Assembly: GCA_028554795.2 (NCBI GenBank)
Contig: JAPYKE020000033.1
Coordinates: forward strand, 4,197,501-4,261,500
Length of the DNA: 64,000 nucleotides
From: Sinohyriopsis cumingii
Lineage: Eukaryota > Mollusca > Bivalvia > Unionida > Unionidae
Direction: 5' to 3'
The position numbers and the translations under genes are program-made. The notes below the pieces were generated by a model. It ran no database searches and was not told where the DNA came from. It saw only the letters and a list, made by a program, of their open reading frames with translations. The stretch's first letter is position 1; each line of letters begins with the position of its first letter. Positions 1 to 12,839 of this stretch are shown piece by piece.

Positions 1-2703
1 GCCAACAAGTAGTCTGAAAGTATTTTTGTTTTCTTGTCATCGATGAGAATTGCATATAAATATATGATGATTAAATCTCTATCTGTAATCTGCATGCTGG
101 AAATACAACCAGCATGTCAAAATACATAAAGGGGCACCACCTAGCTTCCAAAGATATAAAGAACTTCAAGCTTATATGTGTATCGATATGTATTATATCA
201 CAGACTGCGTATTGTGAATCGTATCAATAAATGTCACAGTTGCATCATTTCACCCCTACTATCAGGCATCACCTTCTTTCAATTTAATCCAAGTTAAAGT
301 ACCCATATGATAGATCCCAAAAACTTCCAGAGAACCAGATGAGTCTCTTTGGAAGTGCATCAGCACTTCTATCCAGCTCCTTCCACAATAAGTGATTAGA
401 AGACATGCAAACATTAACAAGAAGAGAAATCTGGACAATCTGGTTTCAGAATGTCAACTACCCAAGCATTTGCTGCTACCTAACCACTCGTTTTCTTTAT
501 ATAAAGAAGTTAGTAAACCACTATCAAAATCTGTAAAACAATAGAGAGTGGCAAACTATTTTAAAAAGAGTTGCCATAAAGCAATTAACCAAAACTGAAC
601 ACAACAAAAACTGTGTTTAGTATCAGACAACAGAAATCATTTAATCCAAAGCTCCCTAGTATCAACATTAATTGGAAAGATAAACAATTTTATTGTATAC
701 ACCAATTACATAATCCACTGCTGGTACAGATTAACAGCTCTGTTTGAATGGGAGTCCACACATTTCTAACTTAGGTATCATAAGAAGGTCATTGGTGGAA
801 ACCCCATATTCAAATAGCCATCCATTTGGAAGCAGTAAGGATAACAATATTATCAAGATATGACTTTTCAATCTGAAGCAGAAATAACAGGATTTTCAAT
901 GTGGCTGCTGATATGGCCAAACTGGATGATCAATTAGACATTATCAGTCTTCTGGTGAAAATCTCATGTTGATATAACCATCCACTCAGGATGAGTAAGT
1001 AATACATGGTTCCCACGCTTTTCTAAATATAAATTTCCAGGTCTTTTCCAGGTTTTTTCCAGGATGAAATTAATTTTTTCAAGGTTAACATATGACCATC
1101 ATTGAATGGAATCAAAGAACATTTTGGATTATAAAACATGAATTTTTCAAATCTGAAGATGTTTCTCTTTCAAGACTCTCGAAAACATATACGTCAGAAA
1201 AGATGATCATGTACAAAACCACAAATGAGTCACATGAAACAAATCTGACTATATTCCTATAAATTGGCATTTAAAGGCATTTCAATTTACAGAATACAAA
1301 TCCTAACTTTACTTTGCTGACCTGCATTAAGTTGCTACGTGGAAACAACATAATGAGCATAAATAATTTTGTTTCCTTCCAAATCTTTATTTAATTCTAA
1401 AGAATTCTAGAGCAATATATGTCCATGTTATACAAAGTAAATATTTCCTATCACAGTATGGAATAAAAACCCCAATAAATGCAAAATATTAAAATCTTAT
1501 CTTGTAACAAAAAAAGTTTAACCCTAAATTTTAATGTGTGCCAATAAAATCTCAAACAAGATTTTTCAACCAACCTAAACTCCTTAAGATGATTTGGTTA
1601 AAAATTCCATCATTTAAAGATATTTACAAAAGGACTGATTTAAATTTTGACAAAAGACCTTCAAAATGATATATTGTTGTATAAACAAGGACTGAATTTC
1701 CTGTAAAATCAACTTGTCTTTTTGTAGTTCAATAAACCAGTTCCCAAACCTGTCTTGATACATGGGCTCCTATCGTTTCTTAATATATAATAAAAGGGAC
1801 GACTATTTCCAATTTCTCCTGCATTCTATATAGATTTAAGATCTGGAATCAATGCTTCAAGCTACATGTCACAGTGTAATAATTTGCATTAAAGTTCAGC
1901 TTAGAGATTTAACATTTTTCTAATCTGGGTTTCCTCCGAATATTCCAATCCCATTTTTCACATTTGGACATTTTGGATGGAGTGTGGGTTCGGAGTAATT
2001 ACATATAAAAAATTTTGAATCTGCTGCCACATAAGATAGCTTACCAGCAGGCCTAGCAAATTTAAACAAATCTAATCGACTGAGAATTTGGATTATCTCA
2101 ACAAATATATTGATGGCAAGCACCCAAATGATCCATACTGCAACCTCCTAATATTCTGGTTAGAACTTGAAAAATGTAACTAACAATCAGTTCAGTTACA
2201 AAGCAATTATGTAATTGTGTTGGGCATCAAGTTGTGGATGAAATTTCCTGGGGTTTTTCTGACTTTCGTCAATATTTGCAAAATTCAAGGACTTTTCATT
2301 TATCCTGACTTTTTCCCGATTTCCCAGTAGGGTGGAAACCCTGGCAATAACAAAAATTTCAAGATGGCTTTTTGTTCAGGTACAGTTGAAATAACAAGTT
2401 TAAGATTTAGCTTTACTGAAAGTCACTTTGGTGCCATTTTTAAAATGGACTAACCAGATATCATAGGCACTCCTTAAGTGAAAGCCCCATGTTAATATGA
2501 TAATCCATAAAGCATTTTGTAGTAGCGATGACAGTATTTTCAAGAGAGTTGCCATCACACACACACATACAGAGGAAAAAGCTAAAAGTTTACACTAGTT
2601 TTACAACAGTCATAAATGACACATTAGGTCTAGAGTTCTGTTGACATTTACTAGGTACTTCTGTGTATCTCAATGTCTGTTATTCTATGAATATATATAT
2701 ATT

Positions 2704-2735
<32 letters not shown>

Positions 2736-2812
2736 CACACATACCAAGGCATATACATGGATGGACATTAAATGCACAGTTGAGTTTTAATTTTGAACAT
2801 ATCCTCACTTAC
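1..2812 (-). other. EXOC6 intron (partial), repeat remnants
   Basis: I see no coding exon here. The interval holds degenerate units of the dispersed 'aagatggc' repeat at about 720-1010 and 2355-2530, and a TA/CA microsatellite at about 2691-2742. The minus-strand open stretch at 1920-2123 matches nothing I recognise. Confidence 0.6.
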
Positions 2813-2862
2813 CTGAGTTCAAGAAGAAGCTCTAACAGGTGACCTACACTAAAACCATAACC
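2813..2862 (-). CDS. EXOC6: EXOC6/Sec15 coding exon (GYGFSVGHLLELLLEL)
   Basis: This 50-nt exon gives 16 codons plus two bases, reading GYGFSVGHLLELLLEL and then AG of a split arginine codon. It matches the Sec15 block GYGFPV..LFD.L.EIRDQY. The acceptor is TTTTTCAG and the donor is GTAAGTGAGG, close to consensus. It is the last exon in the window on the 3' side. The following residues (DQY...) and the whole C-terminal half of Sec15, with the conserved C-terminal domain, lie below position 1. The call is supported by splice sites, phase and sequence, although the exon is short. Confidence 0.88.
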
Positions 2863-3580
2863 CTGAAAAATGCAAGATGATGCACTTTGATCAACCAGCA
2901 ACAAAGATAAACTTTACTGTATGAATATACAAGTCTGAACTGCATATCTGACAAAAAGAAGACTCTTTTTTAATAAGAAGCTCAAGCGGGTCTGATAAAT
3001 CTTACCTATTTTACATAACAACTGACCATTTCACTAAACAGGCTTATGAAGTACTACACAAACACCATCTATGTAAACTATCAGCCAAAGTTTATTTCAT
3101 GTTGATTTGATAAAAATTCTTTCCAATGAAGTCATCCATGATCTTTAAAATTTAAGTCTACAACTGAACCTTTAATATGTTGTCTACAGTCAAAATGCTT
3201 TCACACAAATTGATAATCATATTTCAATGGGGTTTACTGTCATGTTTTAAAAGGCCACTTTTCTTTTTCAATCTTGTCAATTCAATCTGAAAGTGTTTCA
3301 TAAGCAATACATAATCTTTAATTAAAAGATTATGGGAGCCATGGCACTGAGTATATGAAATGCCATTAAAATAATCCACAAAGCACATAAATGACATGCA
3401 TTTCAGTCACTTTTTTCAACACCTGCAACTGTCAAACTCTACTCATCAAATACATCATATTTGCTATCAAATGTGGCACAGTTTTTAGAAATAATTCTCT
3501 GCAAAAAAATGTATAAACATAGACACTGCTTTATGAGAAATTTGTTGTTAATGAAGCAAAATCTAAATGAGAAGAAAAAA

Positions 3581-3826
3581 AACCATAATTATTGCAAATA
3601 AAGTTCTATAAGTATGTAAAACCCCATAATTATTGCAAGTAAAGTTCTATAAATATGTAAAAACCCATAATTATTGCAAATAAAGTTCTATAAATATGTA
3701 AAAACCCATAATTATTGCAAATAAAGTTCTATAAATATGTAAAACCCCATAATTATTGCAAGTAAAGTTCTATAAATATGTAAAAACCCATAATTATTGC
3801 AAATAAAGTTATATAGATATGTAAAG
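3581..3826 (+). repeat. Minisatellite, 41-bp unit, six copies
   Basis: Six head-to-tail copies of a 41-bp unit (core cataattattgcaaataaag) differ by only a few substitutions, suggesting recent expansion. The array lies in intron sequence. Confidence 0.95.
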
Positions 3827-4707
3827 AAAAAATTGTGATCCTTAATTAAAACACTGCACATAGTTGTGCAAGCCTGCCATTTGTACATGGTCTTTACCAT
3901 CAATGCATGAATGAATTGAATTAAATGTTCTCTTAATTCTCGACTCGCACTACATCTTTATATCTAAGCAATGCATATATAAAATTCATACAATTTGCCA
4001 TTTAGTGTAATTACAGTAAGCAATAGGATATTTCCCAGTTGTGTTTTGAAACATAATGATTCAGATATGATCACTGAGCTCTCTTCCACCATGCTTAATG
4101 GTGAAGACCTCTCATGACTTTGTATTCCTCTAATTTCTTTCAGTGAATGTTTTGAAAGTTCATATTTCACATTTTAATGGACTTATGTCTAATTTACTTT
4201 AGTTTTAAATTATATGTCTTCTGGGGGGAATATTAGGTAATTTTTGTCATTTAAATCTCTTTTCCTGTAATAACACATGTACATATAGATGGTCACCTTG
4301 ACGTTTACTCATTAATTACATAATATGACAAGGCTGGTAATATATTTCAGCATTAAATTGAAGAGCGATAAAAGGAGATATTAAAAAAGATGATTCTTAT
4401 AAGACAGCTTTATTTTAATATTTTTTCTTACTTTCTTAAATAAAGCTCAAATATTTAAATTATGTCTGAAATGCACCATTTGTCTTTAGGTGAAGATGAA
4501 CTTACAATATAATGTAATATTCACAAATGTAATCTTTGACAAGCAGGACTATGCACATTGCTAAGGTCATCTCATTAATAAGTGTGGACCAAGATCTTGA
4601 TGATAAAACCATATATGCCAAGTATGATCCTAAGGCCTTCAGATTGGAAAAATGCTCTGCAAATCGGATACAGGATCAGCTCATCATTATGTGAGAATCA
4701 CCCATGA

Positions 4708-4975
4708 AACAAGTGCATATTCTGATGATAATAAACCTAGTACTGTCTGATAATAAGCCCACCACATCTGATAATAAACCTACTCCTGTCTGTTAATAAG
4801 CATACCCCATCTGATAATAAACCCACTCCAGTCTGTTAATAAAGCCCACCCCATCTGATAATAAACCCACCTCATTTGATATGTCCACTCATCTGTTAAA
4901 TAAGCCCACCGCTGTCTGAAAATAAGCACACCCCAATCTCATAATATGCAAACTCATGTCTGAAAATAATAATAA
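4708..4975 (+). repeat. Degenerate array of about 20-bp units
   Basis: Repeats of the form 'ctgataataaacccac' alternate with 'ctgttaataagcccaccc', with variable spacing. Similar 'ccaccccatctgataac' words recur at 5530-5745, so the two blocks may be parts of one older array. Confidence 0.75.
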
Positions 4976-5934
4976 TAATAAAACCGCCCCCTTCCCCCCC
5001 ACGGTCTAATGTTAAGCCAACACTGGTCTGATAGGTGGCACTCTACTGTTTCATATTTTGCAGGAGTTAGATTTTTTGAGAAAAAGTATTTCCTTATTAT
5101 CCCTCACTAGTTGTAATGACTATTTTTAAAAAAAGACCTTGTATATCTTAGGTATTGTTAAAAGAACTTTTAATTGTCTTTATTTTGGTGTATGATTAAT
5201 GAGTACAATATGGGGTATAGAGTATACAGCTTGGCTTTACTTCAGATGTGCACGTATAAAAATATTGCTTGCTGTGGTTGGTCATTTTCACTTCCTGGAC
5301 ATCAAAAGTTACATTTATGACAAAAATGAGCTGTTAACTTTTGCCACTTTGAAATATTTTGTAATTCTGTCATTGCAGTACTCCGGCAAAATTAATTGAC
5401 CCTATTTTAATACCTGCTTAAGGTAGTATAATTTGGACTAGTTCAGGATGATTTTTCAAGAACATGGGAGCTGCCATTTTTATCCATTCTGCATGTTGCA
5501 AATGCGAACAACTTCACATTAAACCTGTCACACTCATTGTCAGAAGTATGTAACATCTGTGGAGTGCCCCCATAATAACCCACCCCATCTTTTATAAGAC
5601 CACTGAGATAACAAGCCCAACCCCCCATGTGACAATAAGACCACTCCCATCTGATCATGTCTACCCACTGTATCATAACAAGACCACCCCATCTGATAAC
5701 AGGGGTGTCTGATGAAAAGCCCACCTCCTGATAATAATCCCATATTCTACTTTTTGACAAATTTATTAGGCTGGCTCCCTAGTCCTACCATAGTAAACAC
5801 ACCGTACCTTCAATGTATGGCAGAAAAGGACTATAAGCTTCTTGATCTCCAACATCATACTGGCATCTTTACAGGTGGCCTGAAGATTAGATATCACAAC
5901 AGAATATAATCTATATTAAGCAGCTAGTTGGAGA

Positions 5935-6190
5935 GAATCATCATATCAAAAGAACAAATGAGATTCTTCTATTTATACTTACAAAAATATTATATCTATT
6001 TATACTTACAAGAATATTATTAAGAGAAGATTAAACCTCCAAGAATATTAACTATTTATACTTTCAAAAATATTATAACTATTTATACTTACAAAAATAG
6101 CATAACTAATTATATGTTTAAAAAATTCTAACTATTTATACTTAAAAAATATTATAACTTTATATACTTACAGGAATATTATTAAGATAG
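5935..6190 (+). repeat. A/T-rich degenerate tandem repeat
   Basis: Repeats of 'actatttatacttacaaaaatatta' type words appear at roughly 30-60-bp intervals, with insertions between copies. Confidence 0.7.
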
Positions 6191-6572
6191 AAGTTAAGAT
6201 TAAACCTCCATCATACAGTGGTTTAATTGGGAACATGCTTTTCCCTTTTTTATGACTTCTGTGTCTCTGAATGAAAGTCTTTGAGGTAATATAAATAATA
6301 CTACTGTATTTATGCAGTATGGTGAATAATGCTAGGTGAGATATGTAAAGAACAGATTCTTATATATAAAGGTGATTTCCATGAAGAATAACGTTATATC
6401 TACAGTGTTTCCCTTTATGCACATTTGTGCGTCAGAAACGCACAATGAAGAAAATTGACGCTCACGTTTTGTTGCTGTGCGCTTTTTTTTATACAAAGGA
6501 TTCGCATAAATTGATCAGGATTTACTTAATATCCAATGCTTTGGATGAGGGATGGCATCGTGTATACTTCGA

Positions 6573-6690
6573 GCATAGGCTTAGTTTGGTTCCCTGCATT
6601 GTATGCTCCTTGCATTGCACTCTGCTATTCATGTAGTGGAGTGCAACACAGGGAGCATATGAAATAGGGAACCAGACTGGCATAGGCAAT
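6573..6690. repeat. Long imperfect inverted repeat (hairpin)
   Basis: Two arms of about 55 bp (about 6573-6627 and 6636-6690) are imperfect reverse complements around a spacer of roughly 8 bp. Shared words include TTCCCT, TATGCTCC and TTGCACTC. It could be a foldback MITE remnant. No flanking duplication was found. Confidence 0.7.
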
Positions 6691-8604
6691 GTTATGATGG
6701 AGTAGCTTCCCCTAATCTCGCGAGCTCTCATGCGATTTCCATCGAGCTCAGCAAGATATCATCCAGATGTTTAACGTCGGTGCTTCTTGTACTAGAAAGT
6801 GATCACCAGATTAAAACAGCTTGGACTAATAATCATTACCAAAGAAAGTGAAAGAAGCAGAGCACAAAAGAGTAACTGTGGATTTAACTTTAATGAAAAA
6901 TGGAGAAAATAATTCCCTTGACTGGAATACAGCACATCCATTAGGATTACCAGAAAAACTTCTGATCGCATGATTGTGAAGACTGCAAAAGTGAATAATC
7001 CTTTCGTGACAGGTTTTAAGAATTTAAAAAAATCTGCCCTTGTTCGCCACAATATATCTGGAGAATACATTATTATCCAAGACATTCTTTCACAACAAAG
7101 AAATCAGTAAACTTGCTGAGACAAATGCATTATTTGGATTACAAAGTCAGGGGGTCATTGCAGATTTTGTTGGTTTTTAACTTGCTGCAATAAAAGAAAG
7201 ATCTTAACGTTCAAGTGTAACTTATTAGAAAGAAGATTAATCATTAGCCTTTTTGATTTTTGGATAAATGTGTTCTAGGACAAAATACACATTTTATGGC
7301 AGGCAGTAAATTAACTTGCTTATATGTAATGTGTTGGTCTATAATATTGCTACAAAAAGATTATAAGGAGACTGTTAAAAGTACGACTTTAAACTAAAGG
7401 AAAACTGAACTAATAAAATTATTCTTTGAATGGACAATGTATTTGTTTGTTAATTGTGCATGTTGGTTTATTTGTATTTTTAGAGAGAGAGAGTATATAC
7501 TGTGCAAGTTGCAATATCCTATTTCAATCAGAAAACGTATGGGTCATATGAAAATTAAGTACATTTTTGACCCCCACATTTTTATTTGACCCCCAGTTCA
7601 GACACCAAGGTTATTTTTTCCCCTCAATTTTACACCCTGGCGGATACACTGAATATTGGCAATAACTGTCTGATGCAAACTGCCTTTAATTGAGATGCCT
7701 GTAAAACTGATATTTGTGATGGTTAATCACTGTTAGCATCTTTAATACAATTTGGAAACATTTATTGAAAAGTAATGGAAAATGGCATTATCCAAAGTCT
7801 GGTAAATTCTTCAGGGATTTTTCTACCAATAGGAAACACTGGCCTGAGGTCCTATGATTAAATGTTTTTACAGAATGTTAATTCACAAAAATTCACACAG
7901 ACAAGATTCTTAAACATTTAAATGTTTTAACAGCTTTGTTTACTTTGTTTTGATTCCCAGTTAAAATTATTCCAGTAAACTTCTAGGCAAACTGCATCAG
8001 ATTTTTTACAAGTTCTGAATGACAATTATTTTCACTCAAATTGGGAAAAATGGAGAATTCTCGGTATTGGGAATGGAGCTCAATTTCAGACCCCAAACAA
8101 CCCCAAAAATATCCCAGTAACAGCAGTGGGGACTTTTTGGAGTTATGAGTCATCAAGAATTTACATATTAAAACATGAAGAATGGCAAGCACTTTGATCA
8201 CATAAATGTACCCTCACCTATATCAAACCACACTCCAACCACCTGATGGATAAGCTCCTCTAGTCTATGACCAGTATATCTAAAACCTGCATGAATAGTT
8301 GCACAATGAGATTACTGTGCAAGAGTTAAGGAAGGAGACAGACAGGGACATGAGGATCACAGATGTTCTTTAAATGATTTGATTCTATATTTATATAGAA
8401 CTCTATCCCAAATTATTTTGCACAAAAGTGACAATTATTTATCCTTTCTCTTGTTTTTCTTTGTATACCTTCTGATGGAAAAAGCAAAAACACTGAATAA
8501 ATAAACATTTAATACTCATGTAAATCTTTCAAGTCTCGGGTATTCTTTAAACTCAGATTGTTTTCATCTTAAATGAAGAAACAATTTCACACATAAAGAC
8601 TTAC

Positions 8605-8725
8605 AGAATTGGTTCTGAGGACGGCCACAATTTTGGATGCAGAGGTTTCCCACAATTCATCCATGTAAACTCTGTTGACCAGACCCTGGGTTGTGCTCAA
8701 AATATGATCCTCAACAACAAAGAAC
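8605..8725 (-). CDS. EXOC6: EXOC6/Sec15 coding exon (FFVVEDHIL segment)
   Basis: This 121-nt exon gives one base plus 40 codons. It begins FFVVEDHILSTTQGLVNRVY, then MDELWETSASKIVAVLRTNS, closely matching Sec15 FFVVEDHIL..TQGLV.RAY.DELW..A.SKI.A.LR..S. The acceptor is CCTTATAG at 8726-8733 and the donor is GTAAGTC below 8605. The 3' junction is phase 0 after TNS. The next residues known from the family (about 24 codons, SYCTDP...ADTLQ) were not found, so the exon at 2862 is not its direct neighbour. Confidence 0.96.
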
Positions 8726-8727
8726 CT

Positions 8728-9537
8728 ATAAGGAAATAAACCAAGGTATTTAGTACACAATTAGGTGTATCTGAATATATTTAAACATGTTTTGGTTTAA
8801 GACCAATTGGCATGCCTAATAACAAAAAATTTATTCCCTGTACCTCAAATAATATGTGAAATGTATTTAATCTATATTACCTATAATTTACTGTCTAAGT
8901 ATGAAACAACAAAATCTAAACCATACCTAAAAGTACCGTATCAACAGTTTCTTGACAAATAAAAACCAAGACACCTCAAGTTTGGTAACCAGGTATGTAG
9001 TATTTAAAAGATGTGTTCAATAAGGAATGAGTACAGTGTTTGATAATTAACTCTCAAAATGGACAGTTTATCTTTGGTAACCAAAAACAAAGTAACCCAC
9101 GTGGGAGATAACTCAATATGCAAAAGGAATAACAATGGTTCCACTCACTATACAGTTAGCTAGAAATGGCAATGTGACAGAGGCATTAGAAGTCAAAGCA
9201 AGGATTCAAAATATAGTTATTCATTTTTTATATTTACTTTCAACTTTTTACTATATGATGATCACTCAGCTAACCTTTCATGCACACACTATTTAATTTT
9301 TAAAAAAAATGAAGTATTCATTCCACAAATCTTAACTATGCATACTGCTATCAACTACTGTTGGCAATCATAAATAAATTCTGTATACATTGGACTGTCT
9401 ACTTGAATGAAATGGCTCTCTGTTGTAACAGTGCAACAAAATATTATTATCCTCAATCAAAGCAGTATAGCTATAATATCTGCTAGATTCAGTTGTTAAT
9501 AGGTAAAACAAACCATATGATACATTAATTTACTCAC
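8728..9537 (-). other. EXOC6 intron, nothing recognised
   Basis: This 0.8-kb intron separates two confident exons. No repeat or coding signal was recognised. Confidence 0.7.
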
Positions 9538-9584
9538 CCTACAATATCATGGAAGTATTTTTTATAGTTCTCTACTGCCTCATG
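9538..9584 (-). CDS. EXOC6: EXOC6/Sec15 coding exon (small, HEAVENYKKYF)
   Basis: This 47-nt exon gives 15 codons plus two bases: HEAVENYKKYFHDIV followed by the first two bases of a glycine codon. The family reads HE(T/A)(L/V)(D/E).Y.(K/R)YF..IVGFFVVEDHIL here. The acceptor is TTTTTACAG above 9584 and the donor is GTGAGTAAA after GTAGG. The split GG|G codon is completed by the first base of the next exon. At 47 nt it is below the size of most automatic ORF calls. Confidence 0.93.
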
Positions 9585-10319
9585 CTGTAAAAAACAAAAC
9601 AAAAGGCAAAATAAAAATTCTGTAAAAATCAAACCAAATGTCACTGCATGTACCACGATTATCTCCTGATAAGCCCAAACTTAATTACGACCATATCTAA
9701 CTCCATCCATAATTGATCTAACTATAGTCCTTTCTCAAAGAAACCCTTTCCTTTTTACAAACTTTTACAAGACTGGACCCTAGGGTTATCACAGTAAAAA
9801 TACTGCATACCTTTCCATAAGAAAACTGATATCAAGTTACTTTTTAAAAGAACAAACTTGTGTTACAAAAAATGCAGGACATAAACTGCATTTCATATTT
9901 ATCTAAAATAGTGAAAGATGAAAATGTTGTCACTGCAGAAAATTTTAAAATGAAGTTACTATCAAGATAACCAAGTGGATTTGATAGCTTTTACATGATA
10001 TACAGTTGTGTAAAAGGTATATGTTTTTAGTAATAGGGGAGATAACTTGAGCTGAAAGACATCAGTGTCAAGAGTAAAATGTCCAGCTATCTGCTTAATA
10101 TTTGTGGCAGCATACCCAGTGTTTAACTGTGTTTCTTGTCTGAGCACCTTTAGATGAACTAGAGACTATTGGCATCTTGCATATGAATGGTAAAGTTGTT
10201 CTTGCTAGAACTAGTTCTACCTATCAAAATTTGTCTGATATAGTCAGGATGTTTTGGAGACAATGTTTCTATGAAGGATTCTTTTAAGATGTATCAGTAA
10301 TAGTTGTACTCAATGGGAG

Positions 10320-11275
10320 ATGAGTATCATTTGTAGGTTTAAACCTTATTTCTATGGAAACCACAATAATGCAAAGAAAGCCACCATAAGCACATTTCTG
10401 GCACAGATTATCCAAAATAATATTTCTACCCTGTTTAATCAATACCAGCTAAGCAATGCTGAAGAAAGTCAAAAACAGGTTTTCTACTTGGTTGCTACAG
10501 AAGCTAAACCACTGATAGAGGTTCTAAAGAAGACAAATTCTAGTACAACATATCCTAGCGATTTTTCCAACCAAGTCTGACCCAAATTGGCTCAGCCATT
10601 CTAGAGAAGTCTTTTCCACCTCCTTGTTATGGAAGCTATAAAATAAGGCAGTCACTCTGGAAAAACATTGTTACAACTGGCTCAGCCATTCTAGAGAAAT
10701 GTTTTCCATTTATCTGCTATGGAAGCTATATACTAGGGCAGTTACTCTGGGAAAACATCGGTAGGACATGTCGTATGAATTGAACATACCTAGTTTACTC
10801 AAAATTGTCTCAGCTGTTTAAAAGAAGTATAAGCTGAAAATTGCTTTCCACATGGTTATTATGGAAAATACACCACTGCAAGGGGAGCCACCCTGCATAA
10901 TCCAAGAAACATTCAATTTGATCAATAGTGGCCATTCTAAAGAAGTCAAAAATAGGTTTTTGATATGGTTGTTATGGAAGCCACACCTTGCCAGGAGAGC
11001 CACATCAAACCATTTTCAAAAGAACATTTCCAAGTTTGTTCACAATTGGTTAAGCTGTTCAAGAGGTGGCTGCTAAATAAGCCTCATGTTTGAAAGGAGA
11101 CACAGCCTCAATAAAATTTTGTCAGTGCACACCCTAAGGAACATTTCTGCAAAGTTTCATCCAAAATGACCCAACATTTTTGAAAAGATGAAATAGCAAA
11201 TGTTGATGGACAAATGGCAGATCTAGAACCATGCCATTAGCTCCCACTGCCTATGGTCAGGTCAGCTACAAACAA
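10320..11275 (+). repeat. Degenerate tandem repeat, mollusc type
   Basis: The motif 'ctcagccattctagagaa...ttatggaagc' recurs at 10,590, 10,680, 10,810 and 10,930, ending with text resembling 'ccatgccattagctcccactgcctatggtcagg'. Units are roughly 90-180 bp and diverged. Open frames here (10320-10580, 10852-11076) are by-products of the repeat. Confidence 0.7.
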
Positions 11276-11852
11276 TAGCATGTCATGTGCCTTCCTATAA
11301 ATTAAGAATTGTTTTCTCAACTTATCTACTTTAAAAATATCAGAACATCTTCCTCTTTGTCTTTTTGTGATAATTTCTACTTAAACTATTAACTTCTAAA
11401 ACAAATGAAGATATATGTATAACAGAAATTTGTAGAAATTAGTTTTCTAAATGCATGAAGCAAATATGTTAAAAAGCAATGCCAATTTCTTCAAATGTAG
11501 AATATCATGCATCATTTCAACTCAATAAACATGGAAATGGGGTAATTCAGACCAAAAACAAGTCAGCCCTGGTGTGGATAAATTTGGACCAATTACTAAA
11601 GACAAGTCAAATATTAAAAACAAGTCAACCTTGGTTTGGTTAAACTCAGACAAATTGTTAAAGACAAGTCAGACAAAGAAAGGAGGACTTGTAACTTATT
11701 GCTTACAATTGTTCCTGAAACTACAACAGCATATGGACAAAGGTCTTTGTCTTGACTGACTTCAAGTCAGCTTGGATTGGTCTTTTAGCATTTTACTTTG
11801 TCATCATCATCCAGGATGTGGCAAAGAATATTATGAAATAAATGAGTATCAG

Positions 11853-12184
11853 AACTGGGCCTGTTTGTCTTGTCTCTGGGTTTTGCTATCTTTCAGTCTG
11901 AGCTGTCCTTTAATAAAAGAACTGGGTCCCATTGTCTTGTCTCTGGGTTTTGCTATCTTTCAGTTTGAGCTGTCCTTTAATAAACGAACTGGTCCCCATT
12001 GTCTTGTCTCTGGGTTTTGCTATCTTTCAGTTTGAGCTGTCCTTTAATAAACGAACTGGTCCCCATTGTCTTGACTCTGGGTTTTGCTATCTTTCAGTTT
12101 GAGCTGTCTTTTAATAAAGAACTGGGCCCCAATGTTTTGTCTCTGGGTTTTGCTATCTTTCAGTCTGAGCTGTCATTTATCAAA
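11853..12184 (+). repeat. Minisatellite, 67-bp unit, five copies
   Basis: Starts of the word 'aactgg' fall at 11853, 11920, 11987, 12054 and 12120, giving units of 66-67 bp. Copies share 'tctgggttttgctatctttc'. Since 67 is not a multiple of three, the repetitive peptides seen in overlapping frames are not a protein repeat. Confidence 0.95.
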
Positions 12185-12839
12185 GTGGACAGGGCCAAGT
12201 TGTACTGGAGTTGAGCCAGAGTTGTCCCAAACCTGAGCAGACTTGTATTTGGTCCTAGTTGTAGCTAATTCCATAAAAACTACATTATCATATTAAATAC
12301 AACCTTATACACGTGTTCATCTATGTGGAAAATAAAAACCCAGGCAGATAGATTCTTTTGTTATTCAAAAACTGTAATTACCATATATCTTATGACAGTA
12401 TAAAAAAGAATATTTTTCCTTGTCCAAAAATTTAGGAATGGAAAAAGAAATTTAATTTTTAACTTGGCCCATAAGCTTTATAAATGAGAAATTGCCAAGA
12501 TAAAATCCCTAAGCTGCTTAATGCTGCATCTAAAACTAATAATTCTGCAGTGTTCTATCAAGAACTGTAAATACCTTTATTCTTCTTTCTTCAGGTTGTT
12601 CCTTCTCTTTACTTTTAAAATAAATATTTCAAAAGCCCCATACGGTTATTGTACAAACAGATCAATAATTACCTTAAAATTTGGATGCGTGTCTTATTAT
12701 CTCCAATGCAGAGTCTCAATGATCTTTAATTCTGTGAAGGTATGCAGTTTTAAAACTTAATGTGCAGAAACCACTACTTTGTTATTAGACTTTCCATGAT
12801 TGTGACTTCTGACCTCAAGAACCTAGAATTATAGGTTTC

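Larger units (their letters stand above)
2864..8604 (-). other. EXOC6 intron(s) with minisatellites
   Basis: This intronic interval of about 5.7 kb should contain one exon of about 72 nt that I could not locate. It holds the 41-bp array at 3581-3826, a degenerate array of roughly 20-bp units at 4708-4975 with a related echo at 5530-5745, A/T-rich repeats at 5935-6190 and a long hairpin at 6573-6690. The remainder shows nothing I recognise. Confidence 0.6.

Noticed and set aside
6792-7085. Open stretches on both strands near 6.8-7.1 kb that look protein-like
   Set aside because: No recognisable domain or splice continuity with EXOC6. Not supported as a gene.
8218-8279. Exon-like 62-nt stretch on the minus strand with TTTTAG acceptor and GTGAGG donor, reading YTGHRLEELIHQVVGVWFDI
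   Set aside because: It lies in the right intron for the missing 72-nt exon, but it has the wrong length and phase and does not match the expected SYCTDP...TLQ sequence. It may be a repeat or a cryptic exon.
11772-12214. Open frames with repeated GFAIFQFELSFNK-type peptides
   Set aside because: They are products of a 67-bp minisatellite. The period is not a multiple of three, so no single frame encodes a repeat protein.
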